Source of the DNA: an uncultured Bacteroidales bacterium
Lineage (GTDB): Bacteria; Bacteroidota; Bacteroidia; Bacteroidales; UBA932
Assembly: GCA_947179325.1 (NCBI GenBank)
Contig: CAMXAU010000020.1
Coordinates: 1-55,362, forward strand
DNA length: 55,362 nt
Reading direction: 5' to 3'
In this document: positions 1 to 8,977 of the stretch, piece by piece
How positions within the stretch are numbered: position 1 is the stretch's first letter
Layout: each line of letters starts with the position of its first letter
Notes under the pieces: model-generated
What the model was told of the DNA's origin: nothing
The model's input: the letters and a program-made list of their open reading frames with translations, nothing else
Databases searched by the model: none
Program-made: the position numbers and the translations under genes

Positions 1-124
1 AAGGTACGACTTTTTTAATAACCTCCAAACTTTTTCAGAACTTTTTTTGAAAAAATTTCACCCAAAATATGCACTCACTACGTTAAAACCCTATATAACA
101 ACACCTTACACCACAGATGTTTTT

Positions 125-850
125 TTAGGCTTTTTGAGGAACACCGAATGCATTGTACATACGTATGCGGACTGAGCTTTCCGAAGCTGGTCCATAGTAT
201 ATATGTGGAGGCGCAACAAGCAGGATGTCGTCGCTATATTCAATAGCGAGGTCGATGTCATGAGTTGAATAGACAATTGTCCGTCCTTCCCCGTAATGTG
301 CGACATCGCTGAGCAACGAAGCGAGCATCCTCCTCCCGGGATAATCGAGAAAGGCAGTGGGTTCATCCAGCAGGATTACAGGTGTGTCCTGGGCAAGTGC
401 ACGTGCGACCATTATCTTCTGGCACTCCCCGTCCGACATCAGGCCCATCGTCCTGTCTGCAAATCCATCCATGCCCACAATTGCTATTGCATTGTCCACG
501 GCCTCCTGGTCTTTGCCCGAAAGCCGGCCCGTCCAGCCTGTGTACGGAGAGCGGCCAAGGGCTACAAGCCCGGAACATGTAAGGCCAGGAATCCTTACCC
601 TTTCTGTATTCACCAGTGCTATCTGGCGTGAACGTGCAGCCGCATCAAGGGAAAGTATGTCATGGCCATCATAAAGAACCCTGCCGGAAAGCGGCCTGCA
701 AAGTCCTGCCATTGTCCGGATCAAGGTACTTTTTCCTGAGCCATTGCATCCTACCATCGCGACAAGCCTGCCTTTGGGGATAGCCACATCCACGTCTGCG
801 ACAAGTGCCGGTCCGCCATATCCTATTGACAATCTTTCTAATTCTATCAT
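125..850 (-). CDS. btuD: Corrinoid ABC transporter ATP-binding protein (BtuD/FecE type)
   Basis: This is the cytoplasmic ATPase that powers inner-membrane import of cobalamin-type ligands. The 241-residue protein has a Walker A GCNGSGKST near residue 35, a signature reading MSDGECQK in place of LSGGQ, and Walker B VILLDEPTAFLD directly after it, then a switch His in STHD. The length is normal for the FecE/BtuD group. The altered signature (SDGE) is, as far as I recall, common in Bacteroidota members of this group. It is the last gene of a riboswitch-controlled btuB-G-F-C-D run and starts 12 nt after the permease gene. The B12 assignment rests on the riboswitch and btuB/btuG neighbours; from the protein alone it could equally be a haem or siderophore ATPase. 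Confidence 0.9.
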   Translation of the reverse strand: MIELERLSIGYGGPALVADVDVAIPKGRLVAMVGCNGSGKSTLIRTMAGLCRPLSGRVLYDGHDILSLDAAARSRQIALVNTERVRIPGLTCSGLVALGRSPYTGWTGRLSGKDQEAVDNAIAIVGMDGFADRTMGLMSDGECQKIMVARALAQDTPVILLDEPTAFLDYPGRRMLASLLSDVAHYGEGRTIVYSTHDIDLAIEYSDDILLVAPPHIYYGPASESSVRIRMYNAFGVPQKA

Positions 851-862
851 AATTCTTCAGAT

Positions 863-1918
863 TTACAGAGCAGCCTTGACATGGAGCACTATATATACCA
901 CTATCGGCACACCGAGAAGGGAGGTCAAGACATTTACAGGGACTGCAAGTGAAGTCGCAGCAATGTCACAAAGAAGCATAACGACAGCTCCTGCCATAGC
1001 TGTTCCAGGCAACACGGTCCTATGGTCAGCTGAGCCGGTCAGCCATCTCGCCACATGAGGAACGGCAAGCCCTATAAACCCTATTGGACCGCACAGGGCT
1101 GTCACGGTTCCTGCCATCAATACTATGATTATATATATAAATGTCCTTGTACGATATATATTGCACCCCATCGTGACTGCATACTCCTCCCCCATAAGGA
1201 GAAGGTTCAATTGCTTTACAATCATTGCGGCCATTGAAAGTCCCGCAAGCGTCGCAAGGCAGAGCAAGGGGAGCTGCTCCAGAGTAACACGCCCAAGAGA
1301 GCCCATAGTCCACAGTACATATGACTTCAGGGTCTCGCCATTGCTGAAATATTGCAGGAGCTGCACAAGCGCGTCGATACCGGAGCCAAACATTATCCCG
1401 AGGATGAGGACTGTCATTATATTCCTTGTGCGGCGGCTGACCCAGGCGACTATGATCATGACGGCGGCGGCGCCAGCCCAGGCGGCACCGGCGAGGCCGA
1501 GCTGTGCGAGGACAATGCCGGTGCCGGCCGGGACCACACCGGAAGCCACACCGGAAGCCATGGAAGGAAGACCAAGGACAAAAAGTGCAGCTCCAAGGCA
1601 TGCCCCGGAATTCACGCCAAGCACATATGGTCCCGCGAGAGGATTGCGGAAGAATGTCTGCATCAGCAGTCCGCATACTGAAACTGCCACACCAGCAAGG
1701 ATTGCAGCCACTGCACGTACGAGACGTATTTCCAGGACAATTGTCCTTGCCATCGGGTCTGCACCCTTTCCTGCTATGGCCCTAAGCACATCAGGGACGG
1801 AGATGTCTGCAGAACCGGTCATGATGTCTGCTACGAAAAGCAGGAAAAAAAGCAGGAATGACAAAGCGGCAAACATCTTTTTCCTGTCTCTTCTGTGTAT
1901 ATCTTTTAGATTTCGCAT
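863..1918 (-). CDS. btuC: Corrinoid ABC transporter permease (BtuC/FecCD family)
   Basis: This 351-residue polytopic membrane protein belongs to the FecCD family that forms the homodimeric channel for vitamin B12 or iron-complex import. After a basic N-terminus the first membrane segment is a run of Leu/Phe around residues 15-32. The family block RNPLAGPYVLGVNSGA sits near residue 90, and C-terminal GPIGFIGLAVPHVAR is the conserved region that contacts the ATPase. The ATG has a good Shine-Dalgarno-like AAGGAT about 8 nt upstream. The gene is 12 nt from btuD, but 154 nt lie between it and btuF, an unusually wide gap for this operon. Confidence 0.92.
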   Translation of the reverse strand: MRNLKDIHRRDRKKMFAALSFLLFFLLFVADIMTGSADISVPDVLRAIAGKGADPMARTIVLEIRLVRAVAAILAGVAVSVCGLLMQTFFRNPLAGPYVLGVNSGACLGAALFVLGLPSMASGVASGVVPAGTGIVLAQLGLAGAAWAGAAAVMIIVAWVSRRTRNIMTVLILGIMFGSGIDALVQLLQYFSNGETLKSYVLWTMGSLGRVTLEQLPLLCLATLAGLSMAAMIVKQLNLLLMGEEYAVTMGCNIYRTRTFIYIIIVLMAGTVTALCGPIGFIGLAVPHVARWLTGSADHRTVLPGTAMAGAVVMLLCDIAATSLAVPVNVLTSLLGVPIVVYIVLHVKAAL

Positions 1919-2072
1919 ATCATTATCCTTGAAATTATCTGTTAGCCGGCATGATACCTATCCAAGCCATAGAGTTCCTGCCAACAATCCCGCTTTACAC
2001 GTCCTCGGGAATGGCTGCCTATATCACGGCAAATCATCGGCTGCAAGTCTGACTGAACTACTATGCACCTTG

Positions 2073-3266
2073 TCATTGCAGCTTTCTGTAGAAATAGAGG
2101 GAATCCGCCAATTCCATTGCAGCGGTGCACAGCCTGGAGGAGTCTCCGGCATCCGACCTGGAAGCCAGGACTTCAGGATGCAGGATAAGGGCAAGGTCAT
2201 TGAGCAGCACATCGGGCATTGCCGGGGCTGATTCCCAGAAGTCATTTCCTCCGGAACTGTTCACACGCCTGTCATTGTTGTAGACTTTCCCATCCGCGAC
2301 GCATCTGACAGAAGCGAAGGCCGGCAATGACGACTTCAGGTGCTGCAATGATGAAAATGCACCTGTATCCAGCCAGAAATCAGCCTCCCCGGCAAGAAGA
2401 AACGCCTGCTCCATGCCTATGGCCACTGTACGGTTGCCGTTATCTTCCCTGTACACATAATCTCCTCCGGCATCTGAGATAAGGCTGGACATTATTCCTC
2501 CGGAGGATGCCATAAACCAGGAATCCCCATATGGAACGTTAAGCATGACCTTCGGGCGGAATGACACAGCAGAGAGGCGCGACCTGATGGCGTTGTACCG
2601 CTCTGCTATTGCATTGAAGACGGCCCGCCCCTCCTCGGGACATCCTGCAATCTCCGAAAGCGCCACTATCCACTCCGCCCTCCCGAGAGGCGATGCTTCG
2701 AGATATTCTCCTATATATATATAGGGAATGCCGAGAACATCAAGTCTTTTCGTCATGGGATTCTCCGAAGCTATGCCATATAGAAGGACGACATCCACTC
2801 CTGCCGCAAGCAGGCCCTCATAGTCAGGCGAGGAATCCGGACCTGTCTCAAGGATATCAGACCTCCGGGAGACAATCCCGGGAGTGTTCACAAAGTCAAG
2901 TCCGGAAATTGCCACGACACAGTCCAGCGCCCCGATAGAGGCAAGCATCCCGACGTATGAAGATGACATGGCAGCGATACGGCACTGGCCGGACTTTATG
3001 GTCTTTCCGCGGAATGACTGCGGTGGGGCCTCCCCTCCTCTTGAGATGAAAACCTCCATTGCAACCGAATCCGCCCCCTGCCATGGCAGCTTGACCCTCA
3101 GGATATGGCTTTCGTAGCCGTCTATCCCTACAACGTCGAACCCTCCGGCATATACAGGCCGATAGCAGATTCTATCATATGAGACTGCCTGCCCCTGTCC
3201 TCCACGGCAAGACGCTACCAGGAGGAGAACAAGGACGGAACATGGTATAACCAGTAAACGCTTCAT
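2073..3266 (-). CDS. btuF: Corrinoid-binding lipoprotein of the ABC importer (BtuF type)
   Basis: This is the periplasmic solute-binding protein that hands ligand to BtuCD. It is a 397-residue lipoprotein with lipobox LLVASC (Cys about 20). The class III binding-protein fold is recognisable from SYVGMLASIGALDCVVAISG near residue 100, followed by a central segment DVVLLYGIASENP and an ETGPDSSPDYEGLLAAGVDVV block. It lies 8 nt after btuG in the riboswitch operon, which supports a corrinoid as ligand. The family also binds haem and ferric siderophores, so the ligand is inferred from context. Confidence 0.88.
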   Translation of the reverse strand: MKRLLVIPCSVLVLLLVASCRGGQGQAVSYDRICYRPVYAGGFDVVGIDGYESHILRVKLPWQGADSVAMEVFISRGGEAPPQSFRGKTIKSGQCRIAAMSSSYVGMLASIGALDCVVAISGLDFVNTPGIVSRRSDILETGPDSSPDYEGLLAAGVDVVLLYGIASENPMTKRLDVLGIPYIYIGEYLEASPLGRAEWIVALSEIAGCPEEGRAVFNAIAERYNAIRSRLSAVSFRPKVMLNVPYGDSWFMASSGGIMSSLISDAGGDYVYREDNGNRTVAIGMEQAFLLAGEADFWLDTGAFSSLQHLKSSLPAFASVRCVADGKVYNNDRRVNSSGGNDFWESAPAMPDVLLNDLALILHPEVLASRSDAGDSSRLCTAAMELADSLYFYRKLQ

Positions 3267-3274
3267 GCCTGCGG

Positions 3275-4339
3275 CTATCTGATTACAAGTCCTTTACTTG
3301 GGTTCATGCCCTGGGTGTCGAATCCGGCAATCTTCTCTCCTGCAGATGAATAGACATACATATCGCCTGTCGTATTATAGTCAGAGGCCGTGACAAAGAC
3401 GTATCCGGCATCAGGGTCTGCGGAAACCTTGTAGGCGTTTTCAATCCCGTCGGCAAATGTTCCCTCCTTCACGCCTGTAGCTGCATTGTATGTATAGACT
3501 GTACCGGGGAGAGGATTCCAGTATTGGTCATATCCTGCACAAAGCACATAGAGATTGTCGCCTTTGCCATAGGCGATTGCGCTGACACCGTCGCAGTCGA
3601 TATCCGTCACGCTTCCATCCGCCGCTGAAATCCCCTGGAGCTTAGGCCCGACATCGGCATAGTTCCCAAGGCTGCTTACGTACAATGTTGTACCGGCCGC
3701 ATTGGCAAAGACAAGGCAAGGATTTACATTCACCTCTATCGTCGAGACCTCGTTGAAGGACTCTGCATCAACGACTGACAATGTATTGTTGTAGTCCGGA
3801 TAATTATATCCTCCAGAATTGGCTACATACAGCCTGCCTCCAGCGTATGCAACGCCCTCCGGGTTCGGGCCCACAGGGGTTGTCCGGACTGAATATCCGC
3901 CCGCAGGGTCGATTTCCCCAAGATAGCCTTCGTAATATGTGACATATACTTTTTTGCCGTCAGTCGCGAAATATCGCGGCGAGAGTGCCTGGCCGTCTTT
4001 TTCTGCGATTATCTCTTTCTTGATACGGAAGTCCCTGCCGGTTACGAAGATTATCTTTGAGACGTTGACAGCAATATAGATATCATCTCCAAGGACAATC
4101 ATGTCCTGGCCTGTGTCACCAAGGTTTTTCCCGTTGGCGTCATAGAACCTGTCGACCATTGTCCCTGATTCCTGGTCATAGGCAAGTACAGACGAATTGT
4201 TGCCTCCCCAGCTGCCTTCGTTAAGGACTACAAGTCCGGACAGGCCTTGCGGCCCAGGGGTTGAGGGGACTTTTTCACATGCAGTGAAAAGGAGAAAAGC
4301 AGACAATGCTGCCGAAAATAATGATCTGAGTGTCTTCAT
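3275..4339 (-). CDS. btuG: Surface cobalamin-binding beta-propeller lipoprotein (BtuG type)
   Basis: BtuG is known in Bacteroides as a very high-affinity surface B12-binding lipoprotein that sits on BtuB. This 354-residue protein has a lipobox LLFTAC (Cys 21) and then repeated YncE-like blades such as GLVVLNEGSWGGNNSSV, RLYVANSGGYNYPDYNNTLSVVD and TTLYVSSLGNYADVGPK, consistent with a seven-bladed propeller. Its position directly after btuB (7 nt) and before btuF (8 nt), in an operon with a B12 riboswitch, is the expected one. The product would be anchored in the outer membrane facing outward. Confidence 0.88.
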   Translation of the reverse strand: MKTLRSLFSAALSAFLLFTACEKVPSTPGPQGLSGLVVLNEGSWGGNNSSVLAYDQESGTMVDRFYDANGKNLGDTGQDMIVLGDDIYIAVNVSKIIFVTGRDFRIKKEIIAEKDGQALSPRYFATDGKKVYVTYYEGYLGEIDPAGGYSVRTTPVGPNPEGVAYAGGRLYVANSGGYNYPDYNNTLSVVDAESFNEVSTIEVNVNPCLVFANAAGTTLYVSSLGNYADVGPKLQGISAADGSVTDIDCDGVSAIAYGKGDNLYVLCAGYDQYWNPLPGTVYTYNAATGVKEGTFADGIENAYKVSADPDAGYVFVTASDYNTTGDMYVYSSAGEKIAGFDTQGMNPSKGLVIR

Positions 4340-4346
4340 GATATGA

Positions 4347-6362
4347 TTAATATGATAATTTAAATGTCAAGCGGAAGTGGCGGCCGGGCATGGGATAATA
4401 TTTTATTATTTCATAGTTGATGTTGCCAAGATTCAGGGCCTGGGCTGCTATGTTGATTTCATAGCGGTGCCTGGGCCCCAGGACGAAAGCCCTGCCGGCC
4501 GAAAGCCCGTGGTCTGCATATGGCGCGATTCTGTTAGCCGGGATGTTCTGGGCAAGGCTGAACCGTTCCCCGGCAGCCGTCATAATATATGAAAGAGTCA
4601 GCCATGGAGTCCCGATGGCGGCTGTGAGATTTCCTGAATGTCTTGGAGTGTAAGGTATCTGATGCATATAGTTTTTTGCCCCCGGGTCCGTGACATCTAC
4701 GGCATACTGGAAAGAATATCCGGCTGAAGTGTCTATACTGAGCCATTCAGCCAGGACATAGTGGAGCGATGCCGTAATGTCTGCACCTGCCATCTGCACC
4801 TTGCCGGCATTCCTCATTTTCCAGATGAACATTGTCGGGACCGCTATTATCTTGTCCTTTACATTATTATAATAGGTGTCAGCCGTCAGCGACAATGAGC
4901 CTCCCCTGAAGTCATGCTGCCAGGCAAGCCCGAGATTTGCCTGCAGGGCTTTCTCCGGCATGAGCGAGACATTTCCGACTCTTGCATAGTACAGGTCATT
5001 GAATGTCGGTACGCGGAAACCGTCCTTGAACGAAAGCCTTATGCGAAGGTCTTCTTCTTTCATGAGCCGATATGAGAGGCTTGCAAAAGGGGAAAGGCGT
5101 TTCCTGTCAGGGGCAGGCGTGAATGCACGGACTGTTTCGTGGCTGTATGTCCAGACCATGCCTGCCACTGCTGTGAAACGTTCCGATGAATACCTTGCGG
5201 AAAGGGCTGTCATCGTGCTGTATCTTACCGGGAAAGGACATTCTGGTATGCTTGAATCCAATGAATTCACAAAAAAATCCTCCGCCAGGACAATCCGGAG
5301 ACGCTCTGCTGGCCTGAACTGCAAAATTGCAGACACGGTGTATTCCTGCTGTGTATAGCGGTCGTCTTCCGGTACCTGATATGCAGGATCGATATTCAGA
5401 TAACGGTTGTATGCCATGCAATATCCTACGGATGCGCGTATTTTCCACGCATCTGCGATAGTGTTGCCGTACGAGACACTGGACATGAGGCTGCGGTCCC
5501 ATAGCCTCTCAGTGGGATTCTGCGTATACAGGATAACCGTTCCGGGGAGTCCACGTTCCGAACCAGTGTACATGGCCTTGAGTGACAGTTCACCGCCTCT
5601 GCCCATATCTCCATGCAGGTTGATTTCCGAATTTATGGACGCGACATCGCTGTTAAGGCGTTTTTCATCTGTAACGACGGTACCATTGCGAAGGACAAAA
5701 GGGTAATCACCCTTGGAGAAGAGACAGTTCGCGGATGCACCCAGTGACCATCCATTAGCCAGACGCTGGCTGTAAAGGAGATACGGGGAGTACGTCCCGA
5801 ACGATGCAAAGTCCATTCTTGCCATGGCCTGCACAGGTCCCTGGCTGAAATCCGGCTTGACGGACATTATCTCGAGGATTCCGGATGATGTGAGATGCCT
5901 TGCACTCCTGAAAATGTCATCTGTGCCTGCTACAGATACGCTTACATTGGCGATGTTGTCAAGATTGAAGCGCCCGATGTCCACCTGGCCGTTCTGGGCA
6001 TCTGAAATTGTGATTCCGTCGTAGCATATTGCAGTGTGCTGCGCCCCGAGGCTGCGTATGGATACGGTCTTCAGTCCGCCTATTCCGCCATAGTCCTTGA
6101 CTGAGATTCCGGCAAATGTCCTGATCACTTCATCCAGGTTCCTTGCTCCCGAACGGGCAATGCCGGACGCAGACATCGACCTGACAGGGGCCGATGACGA
6201 GACGGCACCGTTTCTTGCCGAAGCGACAATAGCGACATCCAATGTGTCGGGGGCATCTGCTGCCACCGTGACATATGCCACAGGTTCTGCATGATGCAGA
6301 TATGTCACAGGCGTGCCTGCAGCAAGCATGCACACCATAGTCAAGGCTGTTGATAAATACAT
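4347..6362 (-). CDS. btuB: TonB-dependent vitamin B12 outer-membrane receptor (BtuB type)
   Basis: This 671-residue TonB-dependent transporter should carry corrinoids across the outer membrane. After a signal peptide there is a TonB-box-like stretch DTLDVAIV near residue 38. A plug domain follows with ARNLDEVIRTFAGISVKDYG and IRSLGAQHTAICYDGI. A beta-barrel runs to a terminal FRLTFKLSY ending in an aromatic residue, as barrels do. It lacks the N-terminal carboxypeptidase-like domain of SusC proteins. It is first in the operon, directly behind a cobalamin riboswitch, which makes the B12 assignment strong. Expression should fall when adenosylcobalamin is plentiful. Confidence 0.92.
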   Translation of the reverse strand: MYLSTALTMVCMLAAGTPVTYLHHAEPVAYVTVAADAPDTLDVAIVASARNGAVSSSAPVRSMSASGIARSGARNLDEVIRTFAGISVKDYGGIGGLKTVSIRSLGAQHTAICYDGITISDAQNGQVDIGRFNLDNIANVSVSVAGTDDIFRSARHLTSSGILEIMSVKPDFSQGPVQAMARMDFASFGTYSPYLLYSQRLANGWSLGASANCLFSKGDYPFVLRNGTVVTDEKRLNSDVASINSEINLHGDMGRGGELSLKAMYTGSERGLPGTVILYTQNPTERLWDRSLMSSVSYGNTIADAWKIRASVGYCMAYNRYLNIDPAYQVPEDDRYTQQEYTVSAILQFRPAERLRIVLAEDFFVNSLDSSIPECPFPVRYSTMTALSARYSSERFTAVAGMVWTYSHETVRAFTPAPDRKRLSPFASLSYRLMKEEDLRIRLSFKDGFRVPTFNDLYYARVGNVSLMPEKALQANLGLAWQHDFRGGSLSLTADTYYNNVKDKIIAVPTMFIWKMRNAGKVQMAGADITASLHYVLAEWLSIDTSAGYSFQYAVDVTDPGAKNYMHQIPYTPRHSGNLTAAIGTPWLTLSYIMTAAGERFSLAQNIPANRIAPYADHGLSAGRAFVLGPRHRYEINIAAQALNLGNINYEIIKYYPMPGRHFRLTFKLSY

Positions 6363-6414
6363 TTCACACGTCTCAGCAGATGCCTGGCCCCGGGCATCAT
6401 GGATTGGACTTGAC

Positions 6415-6600
6415 TATGGCAGGTCTTCTGGCTTGTCCCTGCCGTGAGCCTTCCCGTCCCCGTACAGGGGCAGTGGCATTGAGTTCACGGCATTTCCGGC
6501 TATACCGGACAGGACTTACAGCTGCGGGCACAGTCCAGGATTTACACCTGGTTCCCTTTTCAAGCCGCCGGGATGAAAATCCCGCGGTTCACCATAATCC
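6415..6600 (-). promoter_or_regulatory. Cobalamin riboswitch (B12 element)
   Basis: Read on the minus strand, this leader contains the ordered conserved blocks of the cobalamin aptamer. GGGAACCAGGTGTAAATCC is followed by CTGTGCCCGCAGCTGTAAGTC, then GCCACTG, then GGGAAGG, and finally the B12 box AAGCCAGAAGACCTGCCA at 6434-6417. The box ends about 55 nt before the btuB start, so ligand binding could occlude the start region or cause early termination. The aptamer begins close to the predicted transcription start. Confidence 0.97.
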
Positions 6601-6605
6601 GGCCG

Positions 6606-6636
6606 CAAATATAGGAATATTTTCTTTAAGCACAGA
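6606..6636 (-). promoter_or_regulatory. Bacteroides-type promoter for the btu operon
   Basis: A -7 element TATATTTG (matching TAnnTTTG) lies at 6613-6606 on the minus strand. Nineteen nucleotides upstream is TCTG at 6636-6633, a three-of-four match to the -33 TTTG. The start site predicted about 7 nt downstream coincides with the 5' edge of the riboswitch aptamer, which supports the call. Confidence 0.7.
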
Positions 6637-6674
6637 AATGGGGCGCGACCGAAAAAAATCAGTCACGCCCCATT
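6637..6674 (-). terminator. Strong hairpin after the GH130-GH92-GH92 operon
   Basis: A 13-bp stem (one G-U pair) forms between 6637-6649 and 6662-6674, starting 37 nt past the stop of the second GH92 gene. The loop contains a run of seven U residues, but there is no U tract after the stem on the minus strand, so it is not a classic intrinsic terminator. It also abuts the btu promoter -33 region and may insulate the two operons. Confidence 0.5.
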
Positions 6675-6710
6675 ATAGGTTCACTACGCAGCAAAATGCT
6701 GCAAGAGTGG

Positions 6711-8948
6711 CTATTCTGCCTCTGATGACATCTCGAAGACAAGCTCGCCGCCTGCTGTGATGTCACGGAAATCTATATATTGCCTGTCGTATGGCTTTCC
6801 GTTCAGCTTGACACTCTTTATGTAGATGTTCTGGTCTGAGTTATTGTCGGCAATCACCTTGAATGTGCCTCCGGCCACCTTGATCTCAGCCTTGTCGAAA
6901 AGAGGGGACCCGAACCAGTAGCGGCCTCCGGCTGGCTCTACCTGGTAGAAGCCAAGGGATGAAAGCACATACCATGCTGACATCTGCCCGACATCCTCGT
7001 TGCCGGAAAGTCCGTCCGGTGCAGCGTGGTACATTGTATTCAGGACCTCACGGACCTTCTCCGCTGTCTTCCACGGCTGGCCGGCAATGGTGTAGAAATA
7101 AAGGATGTGGTGACTTGGCTCGTTGCCATGTGCATACTGTCCAATAAGCCCGGAGATATCCGGCGAGGCACCGCCTTCAATCACTGATGAAACGGTAAAC
7201 AGCGAGTCAAGCTTCACGAGAAGCGCCTCCTTGCTGCCGAAACATTCCACAAGACCGTCAAAGTCATGAGGTGCGAGCCATGTGTACTGCCATGCGTTGC
7301 CCTCGCAGTAGTCATCTGCGCGGTGCTCGGATGCAAATGGGCTGAAAGGAACACGGAATGCACCCTTTGAAGTCTTTCCTCTCATGAATCCGGTCTCAGG
7401 GTCAAAGAAATTCCTGTAAGAGCGGCTTCTTTCAATGAAATATGCATAATCCGATTCATATGCAGCCTTGAGCTCCGGGTCTGTCTCCTCCGCAGCGAAT
7501 TTAGCTGCGACCTGCGCCACAGCCCAGTCTGCAAGTGCGTATTCCATGTCATACGCCACAGATTCATTGAAGAGGTCACAAGGTATATAGCCATATTTCA
7601 TCCTGAGGTCCTGTCCTCTGTCCGGACGCATTGCAGAAGCCTTGAGGGCCTCATATGCAAGTTTGTAGTCAAACCCGTCATAGCCTTTGAGTATGGCATC
7701 TGCGACAGGAGGTATTCCTGGATTTCCCACCATGCAGTCTGTCTCGCATCCCATCAGATGCCATACAGGAAGCTTGCCCTGCTGGCTGTAGATATGGAGC
7801 ATTGTGTTTATGATGTCATTCTCCTTTTCCGGATGGATTATGGAGAACAGAGGCATCGCCGCCCTGTATGTATCCCAGAGAGAGAAAGTCGTATAGTTGG
7901 TGAAGCCTCCGTCCGGATAGTTCCTTGCATCGGAGCCACGGTAGCTTCCATCTGCATCGTTGAATACAGACGGAGCTATCATAGTGTGGTACAGGGCAGT
8001 ATAGAATATTTTCCTGTCCACATCGTCAGAGGTCTCTATACGTACTTTGCCGAGTTCCTCATTCCAGGCATTGTCTGCGGCCTTCACTGTTGCATCGAAG
8101 TCCCATCCGGAAAGCTCCGCAGCCATATTGGCCCTTGCTCCGTCCATGCTGACAGGCGAGAGAGCCACCTTCACAAGGATATTCTCACCCTCCGATGTAG
8201 AGAAGCAGAACCTTGAATAGCCAGGCACAGACTCCATGCTGTCAAAAGGCTTTGAGAATTCAGCATAGAAATACAGCTTCTGGTCATCAGCCCAGCCTGT
8301 AGAGAAACGCCATCCCCTTATCGCGGAAGCGGAGCCGCCTGCCAAGACGGCATTGCCGTCAGCATCTACTGCTTCAATATGTGTGTCCGTGGCCTTGTCC
8401 CAGCATCCCCCGTTCACAAGGTCGAATACGATTGCCGCTTCCTCTGAAGCAGGGAAAGTATATCTGTGGAATCCCACACGCTCAGTTGCAGTCAGCTCTG
8501 CCGTAATGCCATAACGTGTAAGAGGTACACTGTAATAGCCTGGTACGCTTATCTCACGGCTCCTGTCAGCATACGACCAAAGGCCGGAAGCCTGGTCATC
8601 CTCTGTCCCGCGCGAGTATGTGACATCACCTATTACGGGCATCACCGTTACATCGAAGAGGTCACCGATACCGGTCCCGCTAAGATGGGTATGGGAGAAT
8701 CCGATTACCGTAGAATCACTTACATGGTACCCGGAGCACCAGTCCCACGTCTGCGGAATGCTTGTCGGGCCGAGCTGGACAAATCCGAAAGGCACATTCG
8801 CGCCTACGAAGACATGTCCATGGCCGCCAGTCCCGATATGCGTATCCACATATCCGGTGAAATTCTCTGTCCCGGCATTGCCTGAGCAGGCAAGGAGGGC
8901 AGATGCCATGGCGGCAATTGAAAATGGACGTAAAATTCTATTTATCAT
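6711..8948 (-). CDS. GH92 alpha-mannosidase, lipoprotein
   Basis: GH92 enzymes are calcium-dependent exo-alpha-mannosidases that remove terminal mannose with inversion. This 745-residue protein is a lipoprotein (LLACSG lipobox, Cys about 21). The family start YVDTHIGTGGHGHVFVGA is followed by GFSHTHLSGTGIGD, and the C-terminal half has EGNAWQYTW, YAHGNEPSHHILYFY and, near residue 650, GNEDVGQMSAW. The HGNEPSHH block is shared with two GH92s of the other locus in this window. It lies 29 nt after another GH92 gene, downstream of GH130. The likely role is trimming alpha-linked mannose from high-mannose N-glycan; the exact linkage cannot be read with confidence. Confidence 0.93.
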   Translation of the reverse strand: MINRILRPFSIAAMASALLACSGNAGTENFTGYVDTHIGTGGHGHVFVGANVPFGFVQLGPTSIPQTWDWCSGYHVSDSTVIGFSHTHLSGTGIGDLFDVTVMPVIGDVTYSRGTEDDQASGLWSYADRSREISVPGYYSVPLTRYGITAELTATERVGFHRYTFPASEEAAIVFDLVNGGCWDKATDTHIEAVDADGNAVLAGGSASAIRGWRFSTGWADDQKLYFYAEFSKPFDSMESVPGYSRFCFSTSEGENILVKVALSPVSMDGARANMAAELSGWDFDATVKAADNAWNEELGKVRIETSDDVDRKIFYTALYHTMIAPSVFNDADGSYRGSDARNYPDGGFTNYTTFSLWDTYRAAMPLFSIIHPEKENDIINTMLHIYSQQGKLPVWHLMGCETDCMVGNPGIPPVADAILKGYDGFDYKLAYEALKASAMRPDRGQDLRMKYGYIPCDLFNESVAYDMEYALADWAVAQVAAKFAAEETDPELKAAYESDYAYFIERSRSYRNFFDPETGFMRGKTSKGAFRVPFSPFASEHRADDYCEGNAWQYTWLAPHDFDGLVECFGSKEALLVKLDSLFTVSSVIEGGASPDISGLIGQYAHGNEPSHHILYFYTIAGQPWKTAEKVREVLNTMYHAAPDGLSGNEDVGQMSAWYVLSSLGFYQVEPAGGRYWFGSPLFDKAEIKVAGGTFKVIADNNSDQNIYIKSVKLNGKPYDRQYIDFRDITAGGELVFEMSSEAE

Positions 8949-8977
8949 ATCTTATCTGTTTTTAATTATCATCAGGT

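Noticed and set aside
1942..2130. 62-residue minus-strand frame in the btuF-btuC gap
   Set aside because: It overlaps the end of btuF in another frame and shows no family features.
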